DNA from: Archangium gephyra
Lineage (GTDB): Bacteria; Myxococcota; Myxococcia; Myxococcales; Myxococcaceae
DNA length: 64,000 nucleotides
Direction of reading: 5' to 3'
NCBI GenBank assembly: GCA_003243425.1
Contig: QFQP01000002.1
Span: forward strand, 372,001-436,000
Shown: one piece after another, positions 37,676-47,887 of the stretch
Layout: each line of letters starts with the position of its first letter
Numbering within the stretch: the stretch's first letter is position 1
Notes under the pieces: model-generated
What the model was told of the DNA's origin: nothing
Seen by the model: the letters and a program-made list of their open reading frames with translations, nothing else
The model's database searches: none
Translations under genes and position numbers: made by a program

Positions 37676-38503
37676 ATGCGATTCAAGGGCACCGAGAGTT
37701 ATCTCACCAACGAGAGTCTGCGTTCCGCCGTCGACTGTGCGCTGGTGTTGCAGCGGCCGTTGCTGGTGAAGGGTGAGCCGGGTACCGGCAAGACGTTGCT
37801 CGCGGAGGCCGTGGCGAAGGCGCTCAATCTGCCGCTGCTGACCTGGCACGTGAAGTCGACCACCCGCGCCCAGGACGGGCTGTATGTGTACGACGCGGTT
37901 CAGCGCCTGCACGACTCGCGCTTCAACGATCACGACGTTCGCGACATCAACAAGTACATCAAGCTGGGGCCGCTCGGCGAGGCGTTCGCCGCGCCGTCAC
38001 GCGTGGTGTTGTTGATCGACGAGGTCGACAAGGCCGACCTCGAGTTCCCCAACGATCTGCTGCACGAGATCGATCGCATGCGCTTCCGCATCACCGAGAC
38101 CGATCGTGAAGTGGTCGCCAGGGAACGGCCGGTGGTGATCATCACCTCGAACAACGAGAAGGACCTGCCCGACGCGTTCCTGCGGCGCTGCGTGTTCCAC
38201 TTCATCGAGTTCCCCGATCAAGAACTGATGAAGCGCATCGTCGACGTGCACCACCCGGAGTTGAGCGCGAAGTTGAGCGAACAGGCGCTGCAGATCTTCT
38301 ACGAGCTGCGCGCCCTGACGCGGCTGCGCAAGCGCCCGTCGACCAGCGAGCTGGTCGATTGGATCGCCGCGTTGAAGGCCGCGGGGGTGAGCACGCTCAA
38401 GCTCGACGCCGAACTGCCCTTCCTTGGCGCGCTGCTGAAAAGGGAGCAGGATCTCCTCGCCTTCTCCGAGACCTACGGGGGCGGCAAGCGCACGAGGGCT
38501 TGA
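37676..38503 (+). CDS. MoxR-family AAA+ ATPase
   Basis: The 275-residue ATPase has Walker A (GEPGTGKTLLAEAVAKAL), Walker B (VVLLIDEVDKAD), a sensor-1 ITSNNEKDLPDAFLRRC and the C-terminal lid. MoxR ATPases act with VWA-domain partners as chaperones for metal-cofactor insertion or complex assembly. The VWA gene begins three bases after the stop, confirming the pair. The ligand or client protein is not encoded next door. Confidence 0.92.
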   Translation: MRFKGTESYLTNESLRSAVDCALVLQRPLLVKGEPGTGKTLLAEAVAKALNLPLLTWHVKSTTRAQDGLYVYDAVQRLHDSRFNDHDVRDINKYIKLGPLGEAFAAPSRVVLLIDEVDKADLEFPNDLLHEIDRMRFRITETDREVVARERPVVIITSNNEKDLPDAFLRRCVFHFIEFPDQELMKRIVDVHHPELSAKLSEQALQIFYELRALTRLRKRPSTSELVDWIAALKAAGVSTLKLDAELPFLGALLKREQDLLAFSETYGGGKRTRA

Positions 38504-38506
38504 GCG

Positions 38507-39681
<1,175 letters not shown>

Positions 39682-39685
<4 letters not shown>

Positions 39686-40197
39686 AAGACGAAGCCGATC
39701 TTCTCGAGTGGCTCCCGTCGATCGCGATCTTCGGGGGGCTCGAACCGGCGACGCTCAAGCGCATCGTCGCGTTGCTCGGTGAGCACCGCATCGACCCCGA
39801 CGAAGAGATCTGCAAACAGGGCGAAGCGGGTCGCGCGATGTTCCTGGTGCGCGAGGGCGAAGTGCTGGTGTGCCGCGACACCGAAGAGGGCCGACGCGTG
39901 AAGATGGTGCGCCTCGGGCCCGGTGAGTTCTTCGGCGAGATGACGCTCATCGACATTCAGAAGCGCTCTGCGACCGTGGTCGCCGCGAAGCCGTCGCTGC
40001 TCTTCTCGCTGGGCAATCGCGACCTCTACAAGCTCTACATGGAAGACGTCGCCGGCTACGTGATGGTGCTGCAGAACATCTGTCGCGAGCTGTCGCGGCG
40101 CCTGCGCGTCACCAACAAACGCCTGCAAGACCTCGCGACCGAAGTCGACGAAGACGATGGCCGCACCTTGATCCGCCCGGCGATCAAGCGCCTCTGA
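39682..40197 (+). CDS. Cyclic-nucleotide-binding domain protein
   Basis: The 171-residue protein is one CRP-type sensor domain without a DNA-binding helix. It has the beta-roll IFGGLEPATLKRIVALL, a GEAGRAMFLVREGEVLV hairpin and the phosphate-binding cassette PGEFFGEMTLIDIQKRSATV with the Arg. The tail is a helix (ICRELSRRLRVTNKRLQDL). It probably reports cNMP or another ligand to the MoxR/VWA pair with which it overlaps by four bases. Its stop overlaps the convergent YceI gene by 14 bases. Confidence 0.85.
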
Positions 40198-40678
40198 GCT
40201 CGACCTTCACGACTACTTCGGGCTTCACCTTGAGCGCTCCCAGCATGGCGCTGAAGGGCTTGATGCCGAAGTCGCGCACGTCGAGCTTGAACTCAGCGGT
40301 GGTGCCCGTGCGCGTTCCGCGAACCGTGCGTAGCGTGCCGGCGAGCGTGAGCTGCCCAATCACTTCGGTCGCGTTCACGACGGTGCTGACGAAGGGAACC
40401 TGCGGGTACTTCTTCGCGTTGAGCACGTCGTTGCGCGCGTTCTTTTCGATCTCGCCATAGAGCGCGGTGGGGAGCAGCGACGGGTGCTCGGCGCCCTCCT
40501 TCATCGGCGTGATGACCTTGATCGACGACGTATCGAATTCACCACGCGCCGAGGTTTCATCGAGGTCGATGGTGAAGCGCGTGAGCTCGAGTTTCAGGTC
40601 GTGCGCCATCGCCGACAGCAGGCCGTCTTTGAAGGTGAAGACGAAGACCTTCGCGTTCGTTGCGTCGTAGCGCGCCAT
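40184..40678 (-). CDS. YceI-like lipid-binding family protein
   Basis: The 164-residue protein begins MARYDATNAKVFVFTFKDG; an in-frame ATG three codons earlier (40687) is possible. The body follows the YceI lipocalin-like pattern: FTIDLDETSARGEFDTSSIKV, then ALYGEIEKNARNDVLNAKKYPQVPF and LTLAGTLRTVRG. Unlike E. coli YceI it has no signal peptide, so it may act in the cytoplasm. YceI homologues bind isoprenoid-type lipids. Substrate unknown. Confidence 0.8.
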   Translation of the reverse strand: MARYDATNAKVFVFTFKDGLLSAMAHDLKLELTRFTIDLDETSARGEFDTSSIKVITPMKEGAEHPSLLPTALYGEIEKNARNDVLNAKKYPQVPFVSTVVNATEVIGQLTLAGTLRTVRGTRTGTTAEFKLDVRDFGIKPFSAMLGALKVKPEVVVKVELRGA

Positions 40679-40707
40679 GCAGAACATCTGACATAGAGCG
40701 CACGGCC

Positions 40708-41301
40708 ATGACCAAGAAGATCGCCATCGCGCTGATCGCCATCGTTCTGATCGCGCTGGGCGTTGGTCTGGTGTTGCCGCGCTCGTGGGAAATCGAACGC
40801 TCGATCGTCATCGACACCACGCCCGAACGCATCGCCCCCTTGGTGCTCGACCTGCGCCGCTGGCAGGAATGGTCGGTGTGGACGAAGGCACTCGACCCGC
40901 TCGTTCGCAACACCTTCGAAGGTCCTGCTGACGGCGTGGGCGCGAAGTGGCTGTGGCTGGGCCCGACGATGGGTCGTGGCCGCATCGAGATCGTCGCCGC
41001 CGACGTGAAGCGCGGCATCGAGCTGGACCAGGCGCTCGAGTCGGAGCGCGTGAACTCGCAGGGGACGATCGCGTTCAGCCCCGAAGGAAGCGGTACGCGC
41101 GTCACGTGGATCGATCGTGGTGAACTCCCGGTGCTGGGCGGTTTCTTCCGTTCGGCGTTCGAGGAGCGCCTCGGTGAGAACCTCGAGAAGAGCCTGGCGA
41201 AACTGAAGACGGTGGTCGACGCGTTGCCGCCCCCGGTCGCTCCGGTCGCTCCCGTTGCGCCGAGCGATGCAGGCGTCGAGGTCGACGCCGGCAGCCCTTA
41301 G
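40708..41301 (+). CDS. SRPBCC (START-like) family membrane-anchored protein
   Basis: The 197-residue protein starts with one membrane segment (IAIALIAIVLIALGVGLVL) and continues with a polyketide-cyclase/START-like domain (WEIERSIVIDTTPERIAPLV, then WQEWSVWTKALDP and FSPEGSGTRVTWIDRGELP). A Pro/Ala/Val-rich tail ends in DAG repeats. The hydrophobic ligand cavity implies binding of a lipid or other apolar molecule outside the inner membrane. Its TAG interlocks with the convergent protease stop as TTAG. Confidence 0.8.
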   Translation: MTKKIAIALIAIVLIALGVGLVLPRSWEIERSIVIDTTPERIAPLVLDLRRWQEWSVWTKALDPLVRNTFEGPADGVGAKWLWLGPTMGRGRIEIVAADVKRGIELDQALESERVNSQGTIAFSPEGSGTRVTWIDRGELPVLGGFFRSAFEERLGENLEKSLAKLKTVVDALPPPVAPVAPVAPSDAGVEVDAGSP

Positions 41302-42248
41302 TTGAGGAAGTTCGTCTTCGTGCCCCGCCGCGGCGGGGTGCCCGTGCTGCGCAGGTACTTCTCGATCACCAGCAGCAGGCCGTCGAACGCGTCGCGCATC
41401 GCCCATGCGCGCAGGTCGAGCTCTTCCATCTTCCCCGCCTTCGCCAGCCCCGCGCGCAACGCGAGCTGCACGCCGGGGCAGTCATCGCGCGTCGCGATCA
41501 ATCGCTGCGCGACCTCCGCGTAGACCGTGAAGCAGCGCGCGATGTCGCCCTGGTTGTACGCCGGGGCCCCGATCCGAATCGCGTCGGAGATCGAGTCGCT
41601 CGTCACTTCCAGGCCCGACACCGCCGAGCCGTTCAGCAGGGAAATCGGGTGCTCGGGAACTTCACGACGCGGCGGCCGGCGCCGCTCCGACGACAACGTG
41701 CTGAGCGGAAGTTCGCGGTTCTGTCGCAGCAGCGGCTCGACGTAACGCCACGGGAGCACCAGCGCCCCTTCGTCACCCTGCTGCAGCGCCGCCACGCCGA
41801 TCATCACCCCGTTCTCGTCGACCACCGGCGCACCTGAAGCGTCGGGCGGAACGTCGCCGCGCATGCCGTACACCGACAGCGACGACCCGAAGACCTGCAC
41901 CGAATCGATGTGCGCTGCCGTCCACTTCATGCGGCGCTCGCCGGAGACCATTCCGTAGGTGAAGACCTCGCTGCCTTCGTCGATGAGCCGATCAGAGCCC
42001 GGCCTGACCGGCGTCGCGTCGAGCAGCCCGACGTCGAGCACCACGAGGTCGCGTCGGAGATCGAGCGCACACACGGCTCGCACCGGCAGCGCACGACCAT
42101 CGCTCAGGTGCGCGAGAATTTCGCCTTCATCTGCGACGACGTGAAAACAGGTCACGATGCGCCCGTTCGGAGCGACGAACCCAAGGCCGTAGGAGTTCTT
42201 GAACTCCAGCAGCACCACGGCCGCGGCGGCATCGAGCGGCGACGACAT
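41298..42248 (-). CDS. Trypsin-like serine protease domain protein
   Basis: The 316-residue protein has a chymotrypsin-fold domain in residues 1-190: His in VTCFHVVA, Asp in DLRRDLVVLDV, and Ser in DASGAPVVDENG, where the usual GNSGGP is replaced by DASGAP. All three catalytic residues appear present. The C-terminal 120 residues are helical. There is no signal peptide, so it may be cytoplasmic or a degenerate, non-proteolytic sensor domain. It is divergent from the Nudix gene with 38 bases between. Confidence 0.75.
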   Translation of the reverse strand: MSSPLDAAAAVVLLEFKNSYGLGFVAPNGRIVTCFHVVADEGEILAHLSDGRALPVRAVCALDLRRDLVVLDVGLLDATPVRPGSDRLIDEGSEVFTYGMVSGERRMKWTAAHIDSVQVFGSSLSVYGMRGDVPPDASGAPVVDENGVMIGVAALQQGDEGALVLPWRYVEPLLRQNRELPLSTLSSERRRPPRREVPEHPISLLNGSAVSGLEVTSDSISDAIRIGAPAYNQGDIARCFTVYAEVAQRLIATRDDCPGVQLALRAGLAKAGKMEELDLRAWAMRDAFDGLLLVIEKYLRSTGTPPRRGTKTNFLN

Positions 42249-42286
42249 GCCTCGTTCATACCGAACGTGCGCGTTACAAGCACCGC

Positions 42287-42832
42287 ATGGCTGAGCAGGT
42301 TCCTCTGGCGTGGCAGCGTGTGGGCGTGCGTCACGAGCGCGACTACAAGATTTTTCAGACGCGAACGCTCGACGTCACCGATCCGCGCAACGGCGCGCCG
42401 TACGTGCGCACGGTCATCCACGCGCCCGACTGGGTGAATGTCGTACCCGTCACCGTGAATGACGAGGTGGTGCTGGTGCGCCAGTTCAGGTTCGGCACCT
42501 GGAGCAACACGCTCGAGATCCCCGGCGGCATGCTCGACGCCGGCGAAGACGCGCTGGCGGCCGCGTCGCGTGAGCTCGAAGAAGAGACCGGCTATCGGCC
42601 GGCGAAGGTCACACCCCTCGGGGTTTCAAACCCGAACCCGGCCATCTTCGACAACCGGCTGCACACGTTCCTCGCGGAAGGCTGTGTTCGTGTTCACGAC
42701 GGTCGCCCTGACGCGAGCGAAGACCTGCAGGTCGTCGTGGTGCCGCGCCAGGAGCTGCGGGCACTGGTGACGCGGGGAGAGATCACGCACTCGCTGGTGC
42801 TTGCCGCGCTGCTCTTCGAAAGCTGGCGCTGA
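42287..42832 (+). CDS. Nudix hydrolase, ADP-ribose pyrophosphatase-like
   Basis: The 181-residue enzyme has a complete Nudix box: GGMLDAGEDALAAASRELEEETGY, the G-x5-E-x7-REUxEExGU pattern. The upstream VNVVPVTVNDEVVLVRQFR and SNTLEIPGG resemble ADP-sugar pyrophosphatases. It should cleave ADP-ribose or a related nucleoside diphosphate. Substrate class is inferred from these short motifs only. The stop lies three bases from the convergent WD40 gene. Confidence 0.88.
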   Translation: MAEQVPLAWQRVGVRHERDYKIFQTRTLDVTDPRNGAPYVRTVIHAPDWVNVVPVTVNDEVVLVRQFRFGTWSNTLEIPGGMLDAGEDALAAASRELEEETGYRPAKVTPLGVSNPNPAIFDNRLHTFLAEGCVRVHDGRPDASEDLQVVVVPRQELRALVTRGEITHSLVLAALLFESWR

Positions 42833-42835
42833 CGT

Positions 42836-43762
42836 TCAGGGCAGCTTCCACAGCAACACCGACGGCGTGCCGAACAAGGCCACCCACTTGCCGTCTGCCG
42901 AGACCGTCGCGCCGATGAGCTTCTCGGCCGGGAAGGAGCTGGTGACCCTGGCGTCGGCCACGCTCCACACGCGGAGCAGGCCATCGGAATAGAGCGCCAG
43001 CACCTGCTTGCCGTCGTTGGTGAGCGTGGCGTGAAGCGTCCGGAGACGAGGCCCGTCAGCGGGCAGCCCAGGCGAGAGCGTCTTCACCAGCGTGCCCTTC
43101 TCGTTGAAGAGCTTCAGGTCGGAGCCAGCGCTCACCCACGCGGCGACCAGCGAACCGTCGGCACTGCTCGCCACCCGCGCCGGCTCGTTGTCGACGACCA
43201 CCGACTTCTTCGGCTTGCCGGTCTTCGCGTCGAGCCAGGTCACGTCGTTGAGGCTCGCGACCACCAGCGTCTTCCCGTCGTGCGTCCACCGCACGCCGCG
43301 CCCGGAGAACTCCCGCGTGCGCTTCGCGGTGCTCAGGTCGTAGATCGCTCCACCACCCTGCACGCTCGTGACCGCGAGCGACTTGCCGTCGGGGCTCCAC
43401 GCGAGTTCGGACACGGCGCCGGGGTGCGCGATGGTGCGAGTCACCTGACCACTCGCCACGTCGATCACCCGGACCCGCAGCGCCGCTTCGCCGCTCACCA
43501 GGGTCTTGCCGTCGGGAGAGAACGCGAGCGCGTTGATCTGCTCTTCACCTCCGGGGATCGACTTGAGCAGCTCGCCGCTCTCGAGGCTCCAGAGCTTGAT
43601 GACCTGATCTCGCGCCCCCGAGGCGAGCTGCTTGCCGTCAGGGCTGAACGCGAGCGCCGAAACCCCATCGGCGTGACCACGCAACGCGTACGGCTTTCCA
43701 GGCAGCAGCGCGTCGGGCTCGAAGGCGCCCAGCGACAGCGAGACGACGACGGCAAACCACAT
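42836..43762 (-). CDS. WD40-repeat protein with signal peptide
   Basis: I start at the ATG at 43762, which begins a signal peptide (MWFAVVVSLSLGAFE). The 308-residue protein then has about seven WD40 blades, for example GHADGVSALAFSPDGKQLAS, then VIKLWSLESGELLKSI, ending LLWKLP. It forms a beta-propeller in the periplasm or on the surface. The gene begins five bases after the moaC stop on the same strand, so they are cotranscribed, but a functional link with molybdopterin synthesis is not evident. Confidence 0.8.
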   Translation of the reverse strand: MWFAVVVSLSLGAFEPDALLPGKPYALRGHADGVSALAFSPDGKQLASGARDQVIKLWSLESGELLKSIPGGEEQINALAFSPDGKTLVSGEAALRVRVIDVASGQVTRTIAHPGAVSELAWSPDGKSLAVTSVQGGGAIYDLSTAKRTREFSGRGVRWTHDGKTLVVASLNDVTWLDAKTGKPKKSVVVDNEPARVASSADGSLVAAWVSAGSDLKLFNEKGTLVKTLSPGLPADGPRLRTLHATLTNDGKQVLALYSDGLLRVWSVADARVTSSFPAEKLIGATVSADGKWVALFGTPSVLLWKLP

Positions 43763-43767
43763 GGCGT

Positions 43768-44241
43768 TCAGTCCTTCCTCTTCTTCTTCCGAGCGAGTTC
43801 GCCCTCGCCGTGGCGGGTGTACACGCCGCTGCGCCCGCCGCTCTTGTGTTCGAGCTGCACGGCGTCGATCACCATGCCGCGATCGGTCGATTTGAGCATG
43901 TCGTACACGGTCAGCGCAGCGGCACTCACGGCGGTGAGCGCTTCCATCTCGACGCCGGTGCGGTCGACGGTCTTCACGGTCGCCACGATTTCCACGCCGA
44001 CGGTCAGGGCCCTCAGTTCGACCTCGACGCCGGAAATCGCGATCGGGTGACAAAGCGGAATGATGTCCGGAGTTCGCTTGGTGGCCATGATGCCGGCGAT
44101 GCGCGCGGCAGCCAGGACGTCGCCCTTCTCGACCTTGCCCTTGCGAATCTTGTCGAGGGCCTCGGTGCTCATGCGCACCCGGCCGCTGGCGACGGCGACT
44201 CGTTCGGTTTTCGGCTTTTCACCCACGTCCACCATCTTCAT
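43768..44241 (-). CDS. moaC: Cyclic pyranopterin monophosphate synthase (MoaC)
   Basis: MoaC converts the MoaA product into cyclic pyranopterin monophosphate, the second step of molybdenum cofactor synthesis. The 157-residue protein begins MKMVDVGEKP and has the family motifs AARIAGIMATKRTPDIIPLCHP, KTVDRTGVEMEALTAVSAAALTVYDM and MVIDAVQLEHKSGGRSG. Catalytic residues in the LCHP and K-x-x-D-R-T segments are kept. Length fits (about 160). No other moa gene is in view. Confidence 0.95.
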   Translation of the reverse strand: MKMVDVGEKPKTERVAVASGRVRMSTEALDKIRKGKVEKGDVLAAARIAGIMATKRTPDIIPLCHPIAISGVEVELRALTVGVEIVATVKTVDRTGVEMEALTAVSAAALTVYDMLKSTDRGMVIDAVQLEHKSGGRSGVYTRHGEGELARKKKRKD

Positions 44242-44263
44242 GGTGGTCGAAGGTAGCCGAGGC

Positions 44264-45181
44264 TCACCACTCGTCGAGGATGAACTTGCGCGGGTTCTGC
44301 GCGATGCCGTTCACGCGAACTTCGTAGTGGAGGTGCGGGCCCGTGGAGCGACCGGTGTTGCCCATGTTGGCGATGACGTCGCCACGCTTGATGCGCTCGC
44401 CCGCCTTCACCTTGATGGCCGCGAGGTGGCCATAGCGCGTCTTGATGCCGTAGCCGTGGTCGATCACGATCACGTTTCCGTAGCCGCCTTCGAGACCTGC
44501 GAACACCACGGTGCCATCGGACGGGGCGACGACTTCCTTGCCGTGCGGGCCCGCGATGTCGAGACCGGCGTGCATCACGCGCTCGGACGTGTACGGGTCG
44601 AGGCGCGAACCGAAATCAGACGTTACCCAGCCACGCACCGGCCACACCGACGGCACCGACGCGAGCATCGACTTCTGATCCTGGAAGTACGCCTGCAGCT
44701 CCTGCAGTGACTGCTCCTGGCGCGTGGCTTCCGCCGAGAGCTTGTCCAACCGGGCGCCCAGCACCTGCGGGCCTTCGTTGTCCTTGCTGCGGATGAACTG
44801 GTTGTCGCCAGACGCCGCGAGCGGCTGCTGCTCGGTGGGACCCATGGCGAGGTTTCGCTGAGGATCAGACAGGAGCGTGATGGCGCGCAGCTTCTGATCG
44901 AAGCGCTCGACGCGATCGAGCGTCTGACCGACGTGCTGCAGCTGCTCACGAATGACCGCGAGCTCGGCCTTCAACTTCAGGTTTTCGTCACGAAGGACGG
45001 GGTTCTCACGAGAGTCGGCGACGACCGACGCATAGTGGACCGCCATCACGCCACCGATCAGAAACAATGCACCGACGGCCACCGCTGCTTGAACCAACCA
45101 TGCTTTCTTGAGGTGAAAACGCTTCACCTCGGCATGGCGGTCGGGAACGACGATGAGGGTAAAGCTCTCGTTTGCGGACAC
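44264..45181 (-). CDS. M23 family peptidoglycan endopeptidase
   Basis: I choose the GTG at 45181 behind AAAGGGG, giving 305 residues. A membrane segment (VQAAVAVGALFLIGGVMAV) is followed by a coiled coil of about 150 residues and a C-terminal M23/LytM domain (HAGLDIAGPHGKEVVAPSDG, HGYGIKTRYGHL, STGPHLHYEVRVNG). The His, Asp and HxH zinc ligands are intact, so it should cut peptide cross-links in the cell wall. Membrane-anchored coiled-coil M23 proteins act in envelope growth or cell separation. A terminator upstream isolates it from the PP2C gene. Confidence 0.9.
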   Translation of the reverse strand: MSANESFTLIVVPDRHAEVKRFHLKKAWLVQAAVAVGALFLIGGVMAVHYASVVADSRENPVLRDENLKLKAELAVIREQLQHVGQTLDRVERFDQKLRAITLLSDPQRNLAMGPTEQQPLAASGDNQFIRSKDNEGPQVLGARLDKLSAEATRQEQSLQELQAYFQDQKSMLASVPSVWPVRGWVTSDFGSRLDPYTSERVMHAGLDIAGPHGKEVVAPSDGTVVFAGLEGGYGNVIVIDHGYGIKTRYGHLAAIKVKAGERIKRGDVIANMGNTGRSTGPHLHYEVRVNGIAQNPRKFILDEW

Positions 45182-45219
45182 TGTTACCCCTTTACGGTCG
45201 CGACAGTCCCATAGGACTG

Positions 45220-45258
45220 AAAAAGTGGGCGAACCCTGCTCGATCCAGGTCCGCCCAC
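45220..45258 (-). terminator. Rho-independent terminator of the PP2C gene
   Basis: On the minus strand GTGGGCGGACC pairs with GGTTCGCCCAC (11 bp with one G-U pair) over a 12-base loop, then TTTTT. It is 29 bases beyond the PP2C stop. A second small hairpin (CAGTCC, TATG, GGACTG) follows before the M23 gene. Confidence 0.85.
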
Positions 45259-45286
45259 GCAACCGAAAACTTGATTTTCTTTGGGC

Positions 45287-46081
45287 TTAGGTCTCGGCGA
45301 CGGTGACGACGATCACCGTGATGTTGTCATCGCCGCCACGCTCGTTGGCGAGTTCGATCAACTTCTTCGGCGCGTCCTTGAGCGGGTTCGACGAGACGAT
45401 CTGCTGAATCTCTTTGTCGTCGACGAGGTTGGCCAGGCCGTCGGAGCACAGAATGAAGAAGTCGCCGACCTTCGCCACCAGACCCATCACGTCGACCTGC
45501 ACTTCTTCTTCGAAGCCGACGGAGCGGGTGATGATGTTCTTGTAGCGGGAGTGCTTGGCCTCTTCGGGCGTGATCATGCCCGCCTTGATCTGCTCGTTGA
45601 CCAGCGAGTGGTCTTCGCTGACCTGCTGAATCAGATCGCCGCGCACCAGATAGGCGCGCGAGTCACCCACGTGAGCGAAGAGCGCGTTTTCGCCCTTCAC
45701 GCACAGCGTGATGACCGTCGTGCCCATGCCAGAGAGCCGCGGGTCTTCCTGCGCAGCCTTGAAGATGGCGGCGCAGGCCTTCTCGACCGCCGTGCGGAGA
45801 AACTCCGGCAACGGCGAATCTTGCAAAGGGGTTTCGGAGGTGAAGGGGTCTTCGGCGCTCTTTTTCGCAGCGCGCATCTCCTGATCGATGGTCTCGACGG
45901 CGATGCGGGAGGCCGTTCCGCCGCCCGCATGACCACCCATTCCGTCCGCCACAACGTAGAGCTGCAGGTCCTCGTCGATGAGGTAGCTGTCTTCGTTGTG
46001 GTTGCGCTTCCGACCTACGTCGGTGAGCCCAGCGGACAAAGCCTTGAGTCGCAAGCCAGGGTTCTTCGACACGGCGCGCAC
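45287..46081 (-). CDS. PP2C-type Ser/Thr protein phosphatase
   Basis: I use the GTG at 46081 (264 residues); a TTG at 46111 is a possible earlier start. PP2C metal motifs are clear: DVGRKRNHNEDSY, YVVADGMGGHAGG, the central FILCSDGLANLVDD and ERGGDDNITVIVV with the last Asp. It removes phosphate from Ser/Thr proteins and should oppose Hanks kinases such as the one at 29523. Length fits Stp-type enzymes (about 240-260). It has its own terminator. Confidence 0.92.
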   Translation of the reverse strand: MRAVSKNPGLRLKALSAGLTDVGRKRNHNEDSYLIDEDLQLYVVADGMGGHAGGGTASRIAVETIDQEMRAAKKSAEDPFTSETPLQDSPLPEFLRTAVEKACAAIFKAAQEDPRLSGMGTTVITLCVKGENALFAHVGDSRAYLVRGDLIQQVSEDHSLVNEQIKAGMITPEEAKHSRYKNIITRSVGFEEEVQVDVMGLVAKVGDFFILCSDGLANLVDDKEIQQIVSSNPLKDAPKKLIELANERGGDDNITVIVVTVAET

Positions 46082-46132
46082 GTTAAGCGCACCAAACTGA
46101 CGCGGCAACAAACCTCTTTGATGTCGCGTCGT

Positions 46133-47857
46133 TCACGCGCTGCGTCGCTGTTCGCCGCGCTTGCGCGAACGCGCCCGTTGGGGCTTCACGTGGCGGAGCG
46201 CCGACCGGATGAGCGCCTCGGCGGCCCCCAGCGCCTCCCGCGTGATCTCTACGCCCGAGAGCATGCGCGCCAGCTCGCGCGTTCGCTGGTCGCCGGCGTC
46301 GAGTGCCTGCACCACCGAGCGGGTGCGCCCCTTCACCTCGCCCTTCTCGATGCGCAGATGCGCGTCAGCGTGCGCCGCCACCTGAGGCAGATGGGTGATG
46401 CACAGCACCTGGCGATGGCCCGAGATGTCCTTGATGAGGCGACCCACGACATCGGCGACCGCACCACCGATGCCTGCGTCGGCTTCGTCGAACACCGAGC
46501 ACACGGCCGAGTCGCTGTCGGCCAGCGCGGCCTTCATGGCCAGCATCACGCGCGACGCCTCACCGCCTGAGGCCACCTTCGCCAGCGGCCGCAGCGTTTC
46601 GCCGGCGTTCGCCGAGAACAGGAAGTGCACGGCGTCGGCGCCGCTCGACGACAACGTCGCCGCCTCGAAGGCCACTTCAAAACGTGCGCTGGCCATCGCC
46701 AGCCGCGACAACCCCTCCATCACGCTCTTTGTCAGCCGCTGTGCCGCCTTCCTGCGCTCCACCGTCAAGCGGGCGGCGGCCGTTTCGGCAGCGGTCACCA
46801 GCTTCGCGCGCTCCGCTTCGACCTCGGCGCGGCGTTCGGACCGGTGAACCAGCGTGTCGAGCTCTTCGGCGAGCGCGGCCCGCTTCGCCAACACGCCCTC
46901 CAGCGGCGCGGCGTGCTTCCGGCACAGTCTGCGAATCGCGTCCAACCGCTCGTCGACTTCTTCCAGGCGGCTGGGGTCCGACTCCAGCGAGCTCAGGTAG
47001 CGAGACAGGGCCCGCGCGGCCTCGTCGAGCTCCGACTGGGCGCGAACCAGGGCTTCTCGCGCGGGCGTCAGGGTCGGGTCCAACTTCTCGGCGTCGCGCG
47101 CAATGCCGACCGAACGGCCCAACAACTCCAGCGCCGCGCCCTCACGCGTCGCAGCCAGCTCTTCGGCGCTCCCCACCAGCGCGCGCAGCTTCACCGACGA
47201 CGCCAGGCGCCGGCGTTCCTGGTCGAGCGCCACGTCTTCACCGGGTTTCGGCGAGACCCGTTCGATCTCCTCCATCTGGAACTTGAGGAAGTCGATGCGC
47301 GCGGCGACCTGGCCTTCGTCACCGCCCAGCGCTTCCAACTTCGCGTTCACTTCGCGCAGCGCGTCCCAAGACGCCGACCACGCCCGCTGCACTTCGCTGT
47401 CGACCAGCTCGCCAAAGCGATCGACCAGCGACAGGTGCTGCCCGTCATCGAGCAGCGCCATGTGCTCGTGCTGACCGGCGATGTCGACCTGGCTCTTCAT
47501 CAACCGCTGCAGCACGCCCACGGTCACCAGCGCACCGTTCACGTACGCGCGGCCGCGACCCTGTCGGCCGATCGACCGACGAATGCTCACCTCGTCGCCG
47601 TCATCCGGCAGCCCCGCCTCCGCGAGCCGCGCGCCCAGCGCAGAGGTGCGCTCGAAGAGCCCCTCCACCACTGCCTCATCTGCGCCCGCTCGAATCACGT
47701 CGCTCTCGGCGCGCCCGCCCACCAACAGGCCCAGCGCGTCGATGAGAATCGACTTTCCGGCTCCGGTTTCACCCGTGAGCACCGTGAGGCCGGCGCCAAA
47801 GCCGACCTCTGCCTCTTCAACGACTGCGAAGTTCTTGAGTCTCAGTGTGTGCAACAT
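46133..47857 (-). CDS. recN: DNA repair protein RecN
   Basis: RecN is an SMC-like ATPase recruited to double-strand breaks. The 574-residue protein has Walker A (GETGAGKSILIDAL) near residue 30, long coiled-coil arms (about 150-370), the signature VASGGEASRVMLAMKAAL and Walker B CSVFDEADAGIGG. Start MLHTLRLKNF at 47857. A LexA box lies 24 bases ahead of the ATG, so it is SOS-controlled as in other bacteria. The leader forms a hairpin over the ribosome site. The tail is basic (KPQRARSRKRGEQRRSA). Confidence 0.96.
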   Translation of the reverse strand: MLHTLRLKNFAVVEEAEVGFGAGLTVLTGETGAGKSILIDALGLLVGGRAESDVIRAGADEAVVEGLFERTSALGARLAEAGLPDDGDEVSIRRSIGRQGRGRAYVNGALVTVGVLQRLMKSQVDIAGQHEHMALLDDGQHLSLVDRFGELVDSEVQRAWSASWDALREVNAKLEALGGDEGQVAARIDFLKFQMEEIERVSPKPGEDVALDQERRRLASSVKLRALVGSAEELAATREGAALELLGRSVGIARDAEKLDPTLTPAREALVRAQSELDEAARALSRYLSSLESDPSRLEEVDERLDAIRRLCRKHAAPLEGVLAKRAALAEELDTLVHRSERRAEVEAERAKLVTAAETAAARLTVERRKAAQRLTKSVMEGLSRLAMASARFEVAFEAATLSSSGADAVHFLFSANAGETLRPLAKVASGGEASRVMLAMKAALADSDSAVCSVFDEADAGIGGAVADVVGRLIKDISGHRQVLCITHLPQVAAHADAHLRIEKGEVKGRTRSVVQALDAGDQRTRELARMLSGVEITREALGAAEALIRSALRHVKPQRARSRKRGEQRRSA

Positions 47858-47887
47858 GTTCAGTCCCTCCAGCGGGAGACACTGAAC
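47858..47887 (-). promoter_or_regulatory. Leader hairpin over the recN ribosome site
   Basis: Directly before the recN ATG the minus strand has GTTCAGTGTCTCC, a CGCT loop and GGAGGGACTGAAC. It pairs over 13 positions with one mismatch and one G-U. The Shine-Dalgarno GGAGGG lies inside the stem. The outer halves are the LexA half site GTTCAG and its complement, so the same bases may serve as operator and RNA hairpin. Confidence 0.55.
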
